A stretch of DNA of 64,000 nucleotides, taken from Lucinisca nassula. Lineage: Eukaryota > Mollusca > Bivalvia > Lucinida > Lucinidae. A program made the translations under genes and the position numbers. Each line of letters starts with the position of its first letter. Position 1 is the stretch's first letter. Location: positions 68,759,396 to 68,823,395 of the forward strand of contig OY757026.1 in the NCBI GenBank assembly GCA_963580285.1. The letters run 5' to 3'. Positions 9,935-20,213 of this stretch are shown here, piece by piece. The notes under the pieces are model-generated. The model was given only the letters and a program-made list of their open reading frames with translations, was not told where the DNA came from and made no database searches.

Positions 9935-10275
9935 ACTTTAAACTCGAACACAGATGACTCGTTTACTATGGCTGCGTCGAAGCCGTTCTTGATTCACATT
10001 ACCATAACACCTCCGTGCGACATAGTGCAATTTTTCACATCTCCAAAAATGACTACTTTTTTGATGAAAATCCATGATAATTTTCTTATTTATACTGCAA
10101 ACATAGGTTGTGTGCTCGTTAGAACCGCCTCCTTGAGGCGGCCCTAACGAGCACACACACCCTAGGTCTTGGAGCAGAAATAAGAAAAATAATGTTTACT
10201 CACGAAAACCCAGTTTTCTCTATCTAAAGTGGTGTTTATGGGGATGTTCATTTCAAGGACTTGTTCATGTGATGT
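9935..10275. mobile_element. Family A2 MITE, reverse orientation
   Basis: Reads 'CATTACCATAACACCTCCGTGCGAC' (right end, inverted), then the palindrome GTGCTCGTTAGAACCGCCTC...GAGGCGGCCCTAACGAGCAC, and ends 'TTCATTTCAAGGACTTG'. Confidence 0.7.
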
Positions 10276-10369
10276 TCACGTGATGTTAAAGAATTATTAA
10301 TAGTTACAGATATGAAATCGTGAGAGGTAAAACTTTTCCACATCTCTGTTTGACACCTCATCTTCTATA

Positions 10370-12090
10370 GACACCTACAACCACTTTGAACCTTTATCTA
10401 CCCTATCCGAGCCTGATAGTCCGATACCAGACAACATCGGCCCACCCAAGGCAGCTTCATCGCCCATTGTGCAACAGTCAAAAGAAGCTAAACGAAAGAC
10501 CAAAAAGGCTGTCCTTAACCATCCCCTCAGAATATTGATCATGAATTGTCAGTCAATAAAGAATAAAAGGGCTGAACTTCATACAATTATCTACTCGGCG
10601 AAACCAGATATCATTTTGGGCAATGAGTCTTGGTTAACCCCAGAAATTAAAAACTCGGAAATTTTCCCTGAATCCTTTGAGGCCATCCGGAAAGACAGAG
10701 TTGGGGATGCACATGGAGGTGTCTTCGTGGCTTTCAAGCGAGACCTACTCTGTACAGAAACTCCGGAGTTGGACACCTATGTGAACTAGTTTGGTGTAAA
10801 TTGAACATCATTGGATGTTGGACTTTGTACCTTGGATCTTTTTATCGCCCACCAGATCAGATTGACCCAGAATATCTTGAGGCTTTTAATTCATCTTTGT
10901 CTAGGATAATGTCAAATGCAAATGCCCATATTTTGGTTGGCGGAGACTTTAATTGTGGTGACATTGAATTGAGCAGCATGCAGGTGCCCCATGGGGTGCC
11001 TAAAAGGCAGACACAGCAACAACTTTTGGACATAATTAAAGAACACTGCCTGGCCCAAGTTGTTAACATACCCACCCGACAAGAAAAGACCCTTGATTTA
11101 TTGTTTACAAATTCTCCATCCCCAGTAAGCCGAGTTAAGGGGATGCCCCCGATTGGCAAAGCTGATCATGACATAGTCCTTGTTGAGTATGACATAAAAG
11201 CCAAACGAATCAGAGAAGTCCCGCGTAAAGTTTTTCTCTACAAACGTGCGGATATGGATGGTCTGCGAGACCATATGGCGCGATTTAAGGATTCGTTCCT
11301 TTCCTCTGACCTCTCACACATGTCAGTTAATGACCTGTGGGTCAGTTTTAAGTCCGAATTAACCACGGCAATGGAAAGGTTTATACCAACTAAAATGACC
11401 AAAACAAAATATAGGGCACCATGGATCGATAACACGATCAAGCATATCATCAGAAGACGGAATAGAATGTATTTTCGTGCTCGCAAGTCTAGCAGCCCTG
11501 ACGTTAAGAACCATTACAAACGGTTCAGAGCACATGGGCAAAAGGTTATAAGAGATGCATATTGGAAGCATGTTTCCAGCATCTTTACCTTTGAAGATGA
11601 CAATATAGATCCCGATAGTCCCCAAAAGAATGGTAAAGTTAAAAAGTTTTGGTCATTCGTAAAGTCCCTGAAAAAGGATGCGTTTGGGATCACTTCGCTA
11701 AGGGAAAATGGAATTCTAAAAAAAGATGCGCGCGATAAGGCTAATATTTGCAATAAACAGTTTCAATCAGCATTTACGCGTGAAACTGATGGTGAGCTAC
11801 CATCTAAAGGTGCAAGTCCGTTCCCCTCTATGGGGGACATAACAGTTGACCCCAATGGGGTCGCTAAACTGTTAGGTAAGCTCAAGATACATAAGGCATC
11901 TGGGCCCGATGACCTGAATGCCAGGGTACTTAAGGAATGTAGTGCTGAAATATCTCCTGTGTTGGCCTTTATCTTCAATCAATCACTTGCCCAGGGCACT
12001 GTACCAGATGACTGGCGACAAGCAAATGTAACCCCGGTCTATAAAAAAGGGGAAAATATGATGCAGCAAATTATAGACCAGTGTCGCTAA
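10370..12090 (+). pseudogene. LINE ORF part 1: endonuclease and RT N-terminus
   Basis: Encodes the element's target-nicking endonuclease and the start of the polymerase. Endonuclease motifs: MNCQSIKNKR near the start, NESWL, GSFYRPP, GGDFN, and ADHD in place of the usual SDH. RT begins with KFWSFVKSLKK, KASGPDDL and TPVYKKGE. A frameshift at about 10785-10801 (after ETPELDTYVN) splits the endonuclease, and another at about 12060-12072 puts the next motif, NYRPVSLTC, in a different frame. The reading frame is open well upstream of the first methionine at 10469, so that methionine is not the true start. Inactive. Confidence 0.85.
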
Positions 12091-13360
12091 CATGCATCTG
12101 TTGCAAAACCCTGGAGCATATATTAGTAAGCAACATCAACAAGCACTTAGCCTTTGAGAGCATTCTTGCTGACTGTCAACATGGTTTCCGGAGACAAAGG
12201 TCTTGCTAAACGCAGCTTGTTCAATTTTACCATGACATTGTGAGCAATCTGGATGGGGCCATAAATCGTGGCCACAAACAGACTGACTTGATCATCATGG
12301 ACTTTGCTAAGGCCTTTGACAAGGTACCTCACAGAAGGCTATTACATAAACTGGAGTACTATGGGATAAGAGGATCCACGCATAGGTGGATTAGCTCATG
12401 GCTGTCTGGGCGCTCACAACAAGTTGTACTTGATGGCCAAGCGTCTGATCCAGTCCCTGTTTTATCTGGAGTCCCCCAAGGTACGGTCCTTGGACCTGTC
12501 CTTTTCTTGGTTTTCATTAATGATCTCCCCGATAATATCAGGTCATCGGTCCGTTTGTTTGCTGATGATTGTGTCCTGTATAGGAACATATATTCTCCTT
12601 CTGACTGTCTTATTTTACAAGATGACCTGGATCAACTTGCACAATGGGAGGCCGATTGGCAAATGAAGTTCAATGTGGCCAAATGTCACTCAATGAGAGT
12701 GTCACGACACCCTCCGGACAAGCAAATTAAGTTTGACTATACCCTTCACCAGCAAGTTTTGGAGCATGTTCAATCCGCCAAATATCTTGGTATCACCATC
12801 ACTGACGATCTTGATTGGGGTCAGAGATTACATCTAAAGCAACTAGGACTTTGGGATTCCTTAGACGGAACTTGGCTTTTGCACCTAGGCAGACAAAGGA
12901 TGTTGCATATAAAACATTGGTTCGCCCTCAACTCGAATATGCATCACCCATTTGGCACCCCTATGTTAAAACTCAGACTCAGCAGGTGGAGAAGGTGCAG
13001 AGGACAGCTGCTCGATGGACCTGTAGGCGATGGCGAAATAGAAGTAGCGTCGGTGACGTGCTTAATGAGCTAGAATGGCCGTCCCTGGAGGCCCGTCGTG
13101 AGCAGTCCTCTTTAACCTTCTTCTACAAGATTCACTCTGATTCAGTGTCTATTGATAAAGATAGGTACTTGACCCCTGTAACACTGTCGACCCAAACAAG
13201 GGCATCAAAAGTAAACGACTCACAATATCGTAGATACCAGTCCTATAGTGATGCCCTGAAGAACTCGCTTTTTCCTAGAACTATTCCCCAATGGAATAGT
13301 CTTCCCTCCTCTGCGGTGAATGCCAAGTCCGCAGAAGAGTTCAAAGCCCGCACAGTGTAA
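12073..13360 (+). pseudogene. LINE ORF part 2: RT catalytic core and C-terminus
   Basis: Continuation after the frameshift. RT motifs in order: YRPVSLTC, HGFRRQRSC followed by a stop where relatives have ETQL (about 12206), MDFAKAFDKVPH, SGVPQGTVLGPVLFLVFIND, and LFADDCVLY (catalytic FADD). A third frameshift at about 12815-12830 separates YLGITITDDLDWG from the conserved tail TRTLGFLRRNL...LVRPQLEYASPIWHPY and QWNSLPSSAV. The stop at 13358-13360 is followed by a short 3' UTR. The catalytic aspartates are intact but no continuous protein is possible. Confidence 0.85.
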
Positions 13361-13539
13361 GATTGGGTCTCAGAGGTATGCGTTTTAGGATGCCTCTGTT
13401 ATGCGGATTGTAAATAGTTTTAAGGACGCATCCAGTGCCTCTCTTTTTTTTCAGCTAAATTCTACATTTAGCCACCCAATCAACTGAGGTAATGGCCAGA
13501 TATGACCGACTCAGTATAAGAAGATAGATAGATAGAAGG

Positions 13540-13690
13540 GAGATTTTCTTATATTTATCTTGAAACTGTATTTTGTGTGTACTCATTATAATCGCCTCGG
13601 CAAGCCTCGTGATGCCGGCCACTCAGATTGATCCTCGTGACGGATTTTTCTATCCACCCCTCATACACATGTAAGATTCTTATTTTATCA
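13540..13690. repeat. Fragment of family B
   Basis: AGATTTTCTTATATTTATCTTG then GTGTGTACTCATTATAATCGCCTC: the left flank and one palindrome arm of family B, without the other arm or terminal repeats. Confidence 0.45.
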
Positions 13691-14028
13691 TAAACATCTC
13701 TGTTATTTTGTGTTTAACGCCATGTCTAACAAGAATTCCGCCAAAGGCTATGTCGCGCCTGGGGTGGGGGTGTAAAGTCACTGAAGCATGAAATGTATGT
13801 CAAAGTCAATCATGCATGCTTGTATTAACCTTGTCATACCTAGATACAACTTTGGACCAAGTATCATTAATGAAGTGAAGGTCTAATAGTTCTTGAGAAA
13901 CAGACTTAAACATTAGGGCGAACGCTAGGAAGGTCGCAATAATTCACAAAGTCAGTGAACCATGAAATATTGGTCACGGTCAAATATGGATGTTTCCATT
14001 TGAATTGTCATTCCGAGATGCAAGTAAA
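13691..14028. other. Spacer, partly duplicated
   Basis: No gene. 13875-13950 (GGTC.AATAGTTCTTGAGAAAC.GACTT) is repeated at 14432-14516, so the minus-strand retrozyme sits between two copies of an older local repeat. Confidence 0.45.
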
Positions 14029-14432
14029 ATGTAAAAATAAAAAATAAGTTCCTTTAAGAGCAATGAAAACATTCATAAGAAAGAAGATGGGTCATACTAC
14101 GTAGTTTCGGCTAATAAAGCCTCATCAGTGACCCTATAATAATCCGGCAAAGAAAGCCAGAGGAAACATACTGCAATTTTGCGCATTTCGAATAGGCAGT
14201 CGATTCAGAGACTGATATAAATCAAAATGGGGTCCAAATAATTAAAAACCTGTCTAGAATATGAGTCTAAACCAATAATTTATTTCTGATTTCTCAGAAT
14301 ATTCACGTTGATCTCAAAGGACCAAAAGTAAAATATAAACTGCACTATGGTTGATGTACGGGGAGACGTTTTACGGCCGCCACACGGCACAACACCAGCT
14401 ACAGTGAAGGCATGTAAAAATAAAAAATAAGT
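14029..14432 (-). mobile_element. Retrozyme-like element, second copy
   Basis: Reverse-strand copy of the 383-nt unit described at 2814. Its two ends carry the same 21-bp direct repeat (14029-14049 and 14412-14432; starts ATGTAAAAATAAAAAATAAG), offset by exactly 383 bp, so this copy is one full unit plus 21 bp and is opened at a different point of the circle than the first. That is the pattern expected if a circular or multimeric RNA was reverse-transcribed. Contains an intact hammerhead at 14089-14134. Confidence 0.85.
14089..14134 (-). ncRNA. Type I hammerhead ribozyme, identical core
   Basis: On the minus strand the 46 nt are identical to 3171-3216: GGGTCA, CTGATGA, GGCTTTATTAGCC, GAAA, CTACGTAG, TA, TGACCC. 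Predicted self-cleavage falls between 14095 and 14094. Identity across the whole motif, although other parts of the unit differ, suggests either youth or constraint. Confidence 0.92.
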
Positions 14433-14439
14433 ACGAAGT

Positions 14440-14689
14440 AGCATTAACTGAAGGTCCAATAGTTCTTGAGAAACGGACTTGAACATTAGGGTGGATGTTA
14501 GAGTGGTCGCAATAATTTATATCCCATCGATGTGTTATGCATATTATGGCGCAACATTTTGATGTTATCCAATCAGACGTCGCGTTACTTTCGCAGGTGC
14601 ATTAGAATAAAGCATTGCACATCTGGTGTAAAATCATAATCAAAGCGCTGGCAGCACTGGCGGGTCGATTGTCTCTAAGTGTAGCCTGG
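14440..14689. other. Spacer with a shared repeat end
   Basis: No gene. 14630-14690 (ATCAAAGCGCTGGCAGCACTGG...GATTGTCTCTAAGTG) recurs at 52425-52480 and inverted at 58600-58670. Confidence 0.45.
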
Positions 14690-14945
14690 GAAAATATAAT
14701 TGTTGTTCAAAGCATCGTTAGCTTAACTAGCTTGTTAGCGGTCATATTATTAACTGTTCTAGCAAGTGCAATATCGGAAAATTTGGTATTTTTGCTGAAA
14801 AAAAATGTGAGCAGCTTTTGAATTTGCAAAAGCTGCTCACATTTTTTTCAGCAAAAATATTAGTATATTGACATATTAAATGATCAAAGTTTTAACAATA
14901 CGTTAACTAACGACGTCGTTATTTTTGAACAACTGGCCCCTGGAC
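14690..14945. repeat. Foldback repeat family M, copy 2
   Basis: GTTGTTCAAAGCATCGTTAGC ... TTTTTGCTGAAAAAAAATG then the complement CATTTTTTTCAGCAAAAA ... GAACAACTGGCCC. The inner arms 14790-14822 and 14828-14862 form a near-perfect hairpin around GTGAGCAGCTTTT. Confidence 0.65.
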
Positions 14946-15744
14946 TGAGACTCCTGTTTCGTTTAATAGTATTTTCAGCAAACATTGTATACCATAATTA
15001 TAAACAGCTAAAGGTTGCCTTTGAAAACAAAGAACACATACAAGAACGAAAATCGGAGACTCAGTTTTATTGAGTCTCTTCATACACAGCAATATATTTT
15101 GCAAGGCTGCATACGCCTCCTAGCACCGGCTTAAGCGATATTCGATTTTCAAAGTAACTCGAATAGGTTTCAATGATAAGTCTGATCTTGGTCTTTACTG
15201 TTTGCCGATTACCCAGCGCACATTTTACACAGCCCTCTGTCTGTCACAGGAGGAGACTAGCGCTGCTTTATATAACCGGTACCTGAATTTTGTACATGGT
15301 CAGCGATAGTCACCTGCACCAAAGCAGGCGGTGTGTTTATTACTTTGGTTATGACAGACATAATAAGACATCGAAATAACTCACCACATTTAAGAAGCCA
15401 TGGACAATCATCTGTTGACTGCCGATGTCCTGATGGATAAACATTTAATAAACAAGTTATAACAATTTGACCATGCAGAAGTACTATTAGCCGCCAAGTC
15501 AAAATCACGTGATCATTCAAGATGACTAGCGCAACTGAAACAGACGCTGCCCTTTTCACAGACTAGTGGAAAGTTGCTTAAGAAAAACGTTTCTCGATTT
15601 TCTAATTAGAGTCAACATGTTGTCTATCACCGGTAAAGCAAGATGTTTAGGGATAAAATATGAACTAAGCAAATTGCGATTGCAAAAGAAACAAAATGAA
15701 ATAAAGATAGCACAACCATGTGAACATCACGACAACACGCCTTT
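14946..15744. other. Low-copy spacer
   Basis: No gene accepted. 15175-15250 carries a weak remnant of the 'GTCTGATCTTGGTCTTTACTG' hairpin repeat. If the channel gene continues leftward, this is intron. Confidence 0.35.
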
Positions 15745-16245
15745 ACAATTTTGACCCCCTTAAAACCCACTTCATACAGTAAAACTGGGGTTTACAGGGG
15801 TGTACATTATTTTTCTTATTTCTGTTCAAAAATAGAGATCGGTACTCGTTAGGACCTAACGAATTTCTACAAGCTATGGTTTGAGCAGAAATATGAAACA
15901 ATATCATAATTTACATTCGAAATTTCATTATTATTTTTTTTTGCGGGGTGGGTGGGGGGGGGGGGGGATTTTTGATATATTTGAATAGGCGTGTTTTCGT
16001 AATGCATAGGGCATTCTTCAATGTTTCCAATAAGTTTTTCTGATAAAAAATGTGTTGTTTTTTGTACTGTTTATACTCCAAACATATATGTAAATTGTTT
16101 GTGCTCATTGAGGCAATTCTAACGAGTAACCACAACTGATGCCTTGGAGGAGATTTACGTATTTGAAAAATGTGTACCCCTGTAAACCTGTTTTCTCAAT
16201 ATAAAGCGGAGTTTACACGGGTGTTTAGTCTGTGGCATTTTGACG
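15745..16245. mobile_element. Two eroded family A MITEs, opposed
   Basis: First copy, about 15748-15915: TTTTGACCCCCTTAAAACCC, GGGGTTTACAGGGGTG, and a palindrome reduced to CTCGTTAGGACCTAACGA. Second, about 15975-16240, inverted: ATAGGCGTGTTTTCGTAATG, GCTCATTGAGGCAATTCTAACG, and GTACCCCTGTAAACC. A poly-G run (15955-15968) lies between them. Confidence 0.55.
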
Positions 16246-16268
16246 TGATGATCAACTCAAAAAGCATA

Positions 16269-16506
16269 TGAGCCCCGCCAAGCGAATTTGGGTCTTCGAG
16301 CATTCCGGCATGACAAACTTTAACTGCGCATGCCCAGCCATTCAGAGGGGCCAGGGATATGGCTTTCTGTCTGAAGGTTCCTCTTGATTCACTGCTTGTA
16401 TGAGCGAGCAGCGAATGTTCTGGCGAGACTGCGCGGATGCGCAGGCTCGCCTGAACCTTCGCTGCTCGCATAGGCGATAAGTACCAAAATCGCTTGACGG
16501 GGCCCA
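16269..16506 (-). mobile_element. Family D MITE, copy 1
   Basis: 238 bp between terminal repeats TGAGCCCCGCCAAGCGAAT and the inverted TGGGCCCCGTCAAGCGAT, flanked by TA on both sides. It contains a strong internal inverted repeat (GCGAGCAGCGAA..GTTC..GCGAGACTGCGCGG against its complement). Seven copies in the window. Frames reading FWYLSPMRAAKVQASLRIRA recur in every copy only because the DNA is conserved; there is no evidence of translation. Confidence 0.8.
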
Positions 16507-16849
16507 TATGATACATATAATAACTCTCAAAACGCATGCAAGGCACGATAAGCAAAAACAATGTATGTCAAGCTTGATTTACACAAGTCATGCATAAAAC
16601 AAAACATTAAACAATGACAGGAGTTTCTTTCCACGTACAAGTCAGAAACTGACGCTGTTTCCATTTATCAGTATTTTAAATGGCTTTATTTAGACATTGA
16701 TTCTTTTTTTTCTAAATACTTATGATACATCGCTGAAAGATCACGTGACTTTGATGCCTGTTGCCTTTTTACGACAATAAATAAGGTAAATGGGTACCTA
16801 TGAGTTTTACCGTATTTTTATTTTATTTCTTAATGTTCTGATTCTGTGC
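16507..16849. other. Spacer
   Basis: No gene or repeat recognised. Confidence 0.3.
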
Positions 16850-17058
16850 ACTCAGAAAACACGCCTATATAATTTTGAACCACGCAGCCCCAACTGGAGC
16901 TATATATTATCTTTCTTATTTCTGCTCAAATACAAAGATTGTTGGAACTCGGTAGAACCGCCTAACCGCCTAATTGAGGTGGTTCTAACAAATACCAACG
17001 ATCTATGTTCAGAGCAGACATATGACAAATATTGGCATTTTTATCGAACAAAAAGGTA
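16850..17058. mobile_element. Family A MITE, partial
   Basis: AACACGCCTATATAATTTTG at the left end, then CTCGGTAGAACCGCCTAA...TTGAGGTGGTTCTAAC, and GCAGACATATGAC. The GGGGTTTACGGG block is missing. Confidence 0.6.
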
Positions 17059-17445
17059 CATTAAATGACAATTTTCATCTTACTCTATCTTGATTGTTTC
17101 TTAACATTTCAAACTAGCTGGACTTGCCTACATATGTTCTGCTTGTGGTCACTGTTCTGCCACGGCGATCGCTAGTGTCGTTGTGGCTGAATTTGACCTC
17201 GGGCGGCTTGATCTCGAGCGGATGAACCCACAAATCATTTTTTTGTAAAGTTCACAATATGTTAGAGGCATGTTTTCTATATTATGGAACCGAGCTTCTG
17301 CGAAACGGTCTAGAAAAATGGTCTCACCAGAAGCATATCATTTACTCGGGAGGACCACTTTTGATAAAAGAGAGAGTTAATTTATCTTTAAGTGTACCCA
17401 TTTTCCTCAGAACTAAATGTATACTCGTGTTCTGATAGTACTTAC
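17059..17445. other. Presumed intron of the channel gene
   Basis: No gene or repeat seen. By position it would be intron 3 of the minus-strand receptor gene. Confidence 0.35.
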
Positions 17446-17490
17446 GAATTCAAAATATCCAGATGTCGTCATCTGTTGATATGATATGTC
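17446..17490 (-). CDS. Cys-loop ligand-gated channel (nAChR-like), 45-bp exon
   Basis: The minus strand reads a strong acceptor (CTTTGTGTCTTTCTTAAG), then 45 bp encoding DISYQQMTTSGYFEF, then a consensus donor GTAAGT. Vertebrate nicotinic receptor subunits have a 45-bp phase-0/phase-0 exon 3 at this point, encoding a D..(N)Q.LTT..W.. segment of the extracellular ligand-binding domain. The match of D, Q, TT and two aromatic positions, the exact length and both splice sites together make chance unlikely. It lies about 2.6 kb downstream (minus strand) of the 155-bp exon at 20059-20213, which ends phase 0. Family assignment is inference from alignment by eye; which subunit type (acetylcholine, or another anion or cation channel) cannot be said. 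The next exon, expected to contain W.D..L.W, was not found at lower coordinates. Confidence 0.65.
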
Positions 17491-17614
17491 CTTAAGAAAG
17501 ACACAAAGAATGGAACTAGAATCTGATTGGATGTCACGAATGTTTTGGTTATTGGCCAACAACAATATATTCAGAACGACGTCATCATTACCAGGTGACA
17601 AAATATACTTCAAA

Positions 17615-17762
17615 ATGACTAATTTTCCGATGAAAATTTGCGATATATTTATACTCCAAACATAGATTGTGGGTGCTCGTTAGAACCAGGTACCCACAAT
17701 TTATGTCTAGGAGCAGAAATAAGCAAAATAATGTATACCCTGTAAACCCCATTTTTTTTCTC
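17615..17762. mobile_element. Family A MITE remnant
   Basis: CAAAATGACTAATTTTCCGATG, GATATATTTATACTCCAAAC, GTGGGTGCTCGTTAGAACC followed at once by GGTACCCACAATTTATG (palindrome centre deleted), and AATGTATACCCTGTAAACC. Confidence 0.6.
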
Positions 17763-17839
17763 GTACTTGTTTACCTTGTGTGGACAATGGTTACGGCTTT
17801 TGAATTTGGTACTGAATCAGAGGGCTTGTACCCATAATC

Positions 17840-18375
17840 GGGACAAAATAGAAGTGAAGGCAATGATCAGGAATCGATCAATTAGCCCGCAGCTCCCATC
17901 AGAGACACCAAGGGAAAGAAACACAAACATGAAACAACAGACCCTAATGGAAACATCAATCGCAGAAAGCCAAATGGACAGTTACTTTCCCACAAAATGA
18001 CCAATTGGCTATCCAAAACAAAATAATATAAGCGATACAAACACTCAAAGACAAATCATTACAAAAATAAATCACGACAGGAGAACCGCATTGGAACGGT
18101 AAGTGAAACGAATTCCACTGTGGGGCTTAAATCGAATTTACGTGGCCACAATCCTCCGCGATTTAGACAAATAATCTGTTCAGTCCACAGGAAGGCCTCC
18201 TGACTCATCAGTGCAAAATCTCCGTGAACACAAAAAATCAAACAACCAGAGAGATGAAACAACGATGAGGACTCGACTGCAAGAAGCCACTGAAATGCTG
18301 GAGCAAAAGAAAACCAACAGATGGGCCCAAGCAGCGACCAAACATCAGACACCAACTAACATTACATGGAATTCA
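17840..18375 (-). mobile_element. Penelope-like element, 3' fragment (minus)
   Basis: Inverted copy of the Penelope 3' region: begins AATAGAAGTGAAGGCAATGA (complement of the terminal block), passes CAGTTACTTTCCCACAAAATG, and ends near CAACTAACATTAC. Its complement contains GCACTGATGAGTCAGG. Confidence 0.7.
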
Positions 18376-19160
18376 GACTGCCAATCTTTGTGTTCGGACG
18401 GAAGTTAATGGCATTAGCTACTTGATTACTTTCAGAGAAAGCTAAATGCAGCAAAATACTTTGAATTGGTTGTACTTCCCAAGTTGTGCCAAAGGTTATT
18501 TGGTCTATAACAGCCCAATGTCCCAATAGGTGTGAGTTAAACAGGCGATGACATAATTACATAGGAGTGAGAAGGTGCATGTACACGTCTGGGGTTGGCA
18601 GTAGGCGTAACTATCTATCTTCATAAATCTGAGTCAGTCATATTTGGCCATTACCTCAGTTAACTGGTATAAATGAGTAAGAGTTTCAGCGTGAAGTATA
18701 AAAATTTCTTTATCATGTAAATAAGAATCCTAAATGTTGTACGTGTTGGTTATACCTTCTAATCATTGCCTGATAAAAATGACAGACCGGCTTGTAAAAT
18801 ACAAGTGCCTATACACTTTTATCATATGAGTAATGCCGTAGATAGTGTCACTATGCCGGTTTGCGTATGTAACGTGGCTTCATGACGTCCTAACACATTT
18901 TCCGTTTATCATATAACGTCGCTGTTATTTAAAAAAAAATAATTTGTTTTGTTTGTATTGGAGTTTAATGGCCCAGTCAACACTTTTTAGGTCGTTTTTT
19001 GAGCCGGTCAGTTTACCTATCCACACTATTCCTGGGCAGGCTTATACGTAAGTGGTTAACTAGTACAGTGCACATTCTTTTGCCAGAAACTGACATTTGC
19101 TCTTCTTGAATCAGCGGACCGTAGAAAATATTTTATGATCAATCTCCACGAAAGAATGTA
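18376..19160. other. Intronic spacer with LINE tail and SINE-like remnant
   Basis: 18612-18690 is the inverted 3' tail of the LINE family at 10345 (ACTATCTATCTTC then TTTGGCCATTACCTCAG). 18950-19040 resembles the GAGTTTAATGGCCC.GTCAACAC start of an inverted family G SINE. The rest is unrecognised. Confidence 0.45.
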
Positions 19161-19167
19161 TATTTAT

Positions 19168-19630
19168 TTAAGAAATAGATCAACTCTAACTGTGATTTGT
19201 TGAGTAAAAATTCACAGTTTGGAGGTCAGTTGTAAACTTTGAAGTGGATCAAATCACGAGCGCGTAGCGCGCATGATTTGTCTACTTACAAGTGACAGAC
19301 CAACTTTAATTTATTATTCAACAAAAATAAACAGACTAGAGGTGATCTATTTAGATTCTAACACGCTGAAAATGTTGTTTCCTTCAAATTCTCACAACCT
19401 TTCGCCGTTGTTAGAAGAAATCCCGCCAAAATGATTGACTGTAATACATGTATTTATGCCTTTTTGAAACGTTTTCGGTGCGAGTAAGTGACGTTACACC
19501 GTCTAACGTCACATGTCATAAATTGGCAGCTTTTATTGACGTCACTTGGCACGCTCTTCCGCCCCGTGATTTGTTGCATTATAAAACACAGTTCCTATAT
19601 AGACGCGCTGTGTTAAAATTATTGGACTAT
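19168..19630 (-). mobile_element. Family E element, copy 2
   Basis: Inverted orientation: the foldback half (AATAGATCAACTCTAACTG...GAGGTGATCTATTT) comes first, then CTAACACGCTGAAAATG, the CGTCA half-sites, one perfect TGACGTCA at 19537-19544, and TATATAGACGCGCTGTG. Confidence 0.65.
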
Positions 19631-19769
19631 GTCATGTCACAAAAATCATATGATCACAAGTCTAATGTTAAACACTTAGCTACTTGCGCATGACGCTATG
19701 ACAATCCCTTGTTTTCTACTGAAATGCTTTGACAATTAAAGCCTATTTAAACGTTATATGATAAATAGA

Positions 19770-20045
19770 TTCTTACCCTCGTGGTCATTTCATATTTCAT
19801 ATGAAATGAAAGGCAAATTTCATACAATTCATATGAAATGAAAGGTATGTTTCATACATTTCACATGAAAAGAAAAATACGCGCTTCATATGAAATGACC
19901 ACTCGTGTAAGGTCCTCTTAATATAGCACGCCCCAAAGTGCAAGAACGTCGTACATTCGTGGTTATTCCATATGAAATTTATGCAACTCGCCGAAGGATC
20001 GTTTTATAAATTTCATATAAAATGACCACGAATATGAAATTCTCT
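19770..20045. repeat. CATATGAAATG-rich inverted repeats
   Basis: Repeated TTCATATGAAATGAAAGG units bounded by CTCGTGGTCATTTCATAT and its complement ATGAAATGACCACTCGTG, then a second smaller pair (CGTGGTTATTCCATATGAAA against TTTCATATAAAATGACCACG). It lies immediately beside the 3' splice-donor side of the channel exon at 20059. Confidence 0.6.
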
Positions 20046-20058
20046 ACTATCTACTCAC

Positions 20059-20213
20059 GAGTGATTCAATGGAGAGGAGATGGAAAGACACACTGATGTG
20101 AACAACTTCATCCGGTCTGGTAACAGGATCATAGACAGATGAATCAAGTACTTGTGCTCTAAGCATCCTTTCAACTGTGGAATTGAAGGCGCCACCAGCT
20201 GCCACCAGGCAAA
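20059..20213 (-). CDS. Cys-loop ligand-gated channel (nAChR-like), N-terminal exon
   Basis: The minus-strand exon encodes VCLVAAGGAFNSTVERMLRA followed by QVLDSS and YDPVTRPDEVVHISVSFHLL, then SIESL, and ends at a perfect donor (GTGAGT). The 'YDP..RP....V.V...F.LL.I' pattern is the start of the extracellular domain of nicotinic-type receptors. Upstream is an acceptor (ACTTTCTTTACAG) giving a 155-bp exon that begins phase 1 and ends phase 0, as exon 2 of vertebrate nicotinic subunits does from memory. Alternatively the frame continues upstream to a methionine at 20283, with FFIKAILVACSTFFTVCLVA looking like a signal peptide, so this could be the first coding exon. The following exon is at 17446-17490. 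Family level is fairly secure; subunit is not. Confidence 0.68.

Larger units (their letters stand above)
10345..13535 (+). mobile_element. LINE (Jockey/CR1-like group), 5'-truncated
   Basis: A non-LTR retrotransposon copy: one ORF encoding AP endonuclease then reverse transcriptase, broken by at least three frameshifts and a stop, with a 3' end running into (GATA)n at about 13523. The first in-frame stop upstream is at 10328, so the 5' end is truncated near 10331-10350. The same 3' tail (GAGGTAATGGCCA.ATATGAC) recurs inverted at 18612-18690, so the family has other copies nearby. The group is inferred from EN+RT order and lack of an RNase H; the clade is not resolved. Confidence 0.88.

Noticed and set aside
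10345..13535. Active LINE
   Set aside because: At least three frameshifts and a stop in the RT; 5' end missing.
15257..15559. Minus-strand 100-codon frame with NDHVILTWRL, considered as the next channel exon
   Set aside because: The spacing does not fit W.D..L.W, and I see no cysteine-loop residues or convincing splice sites.
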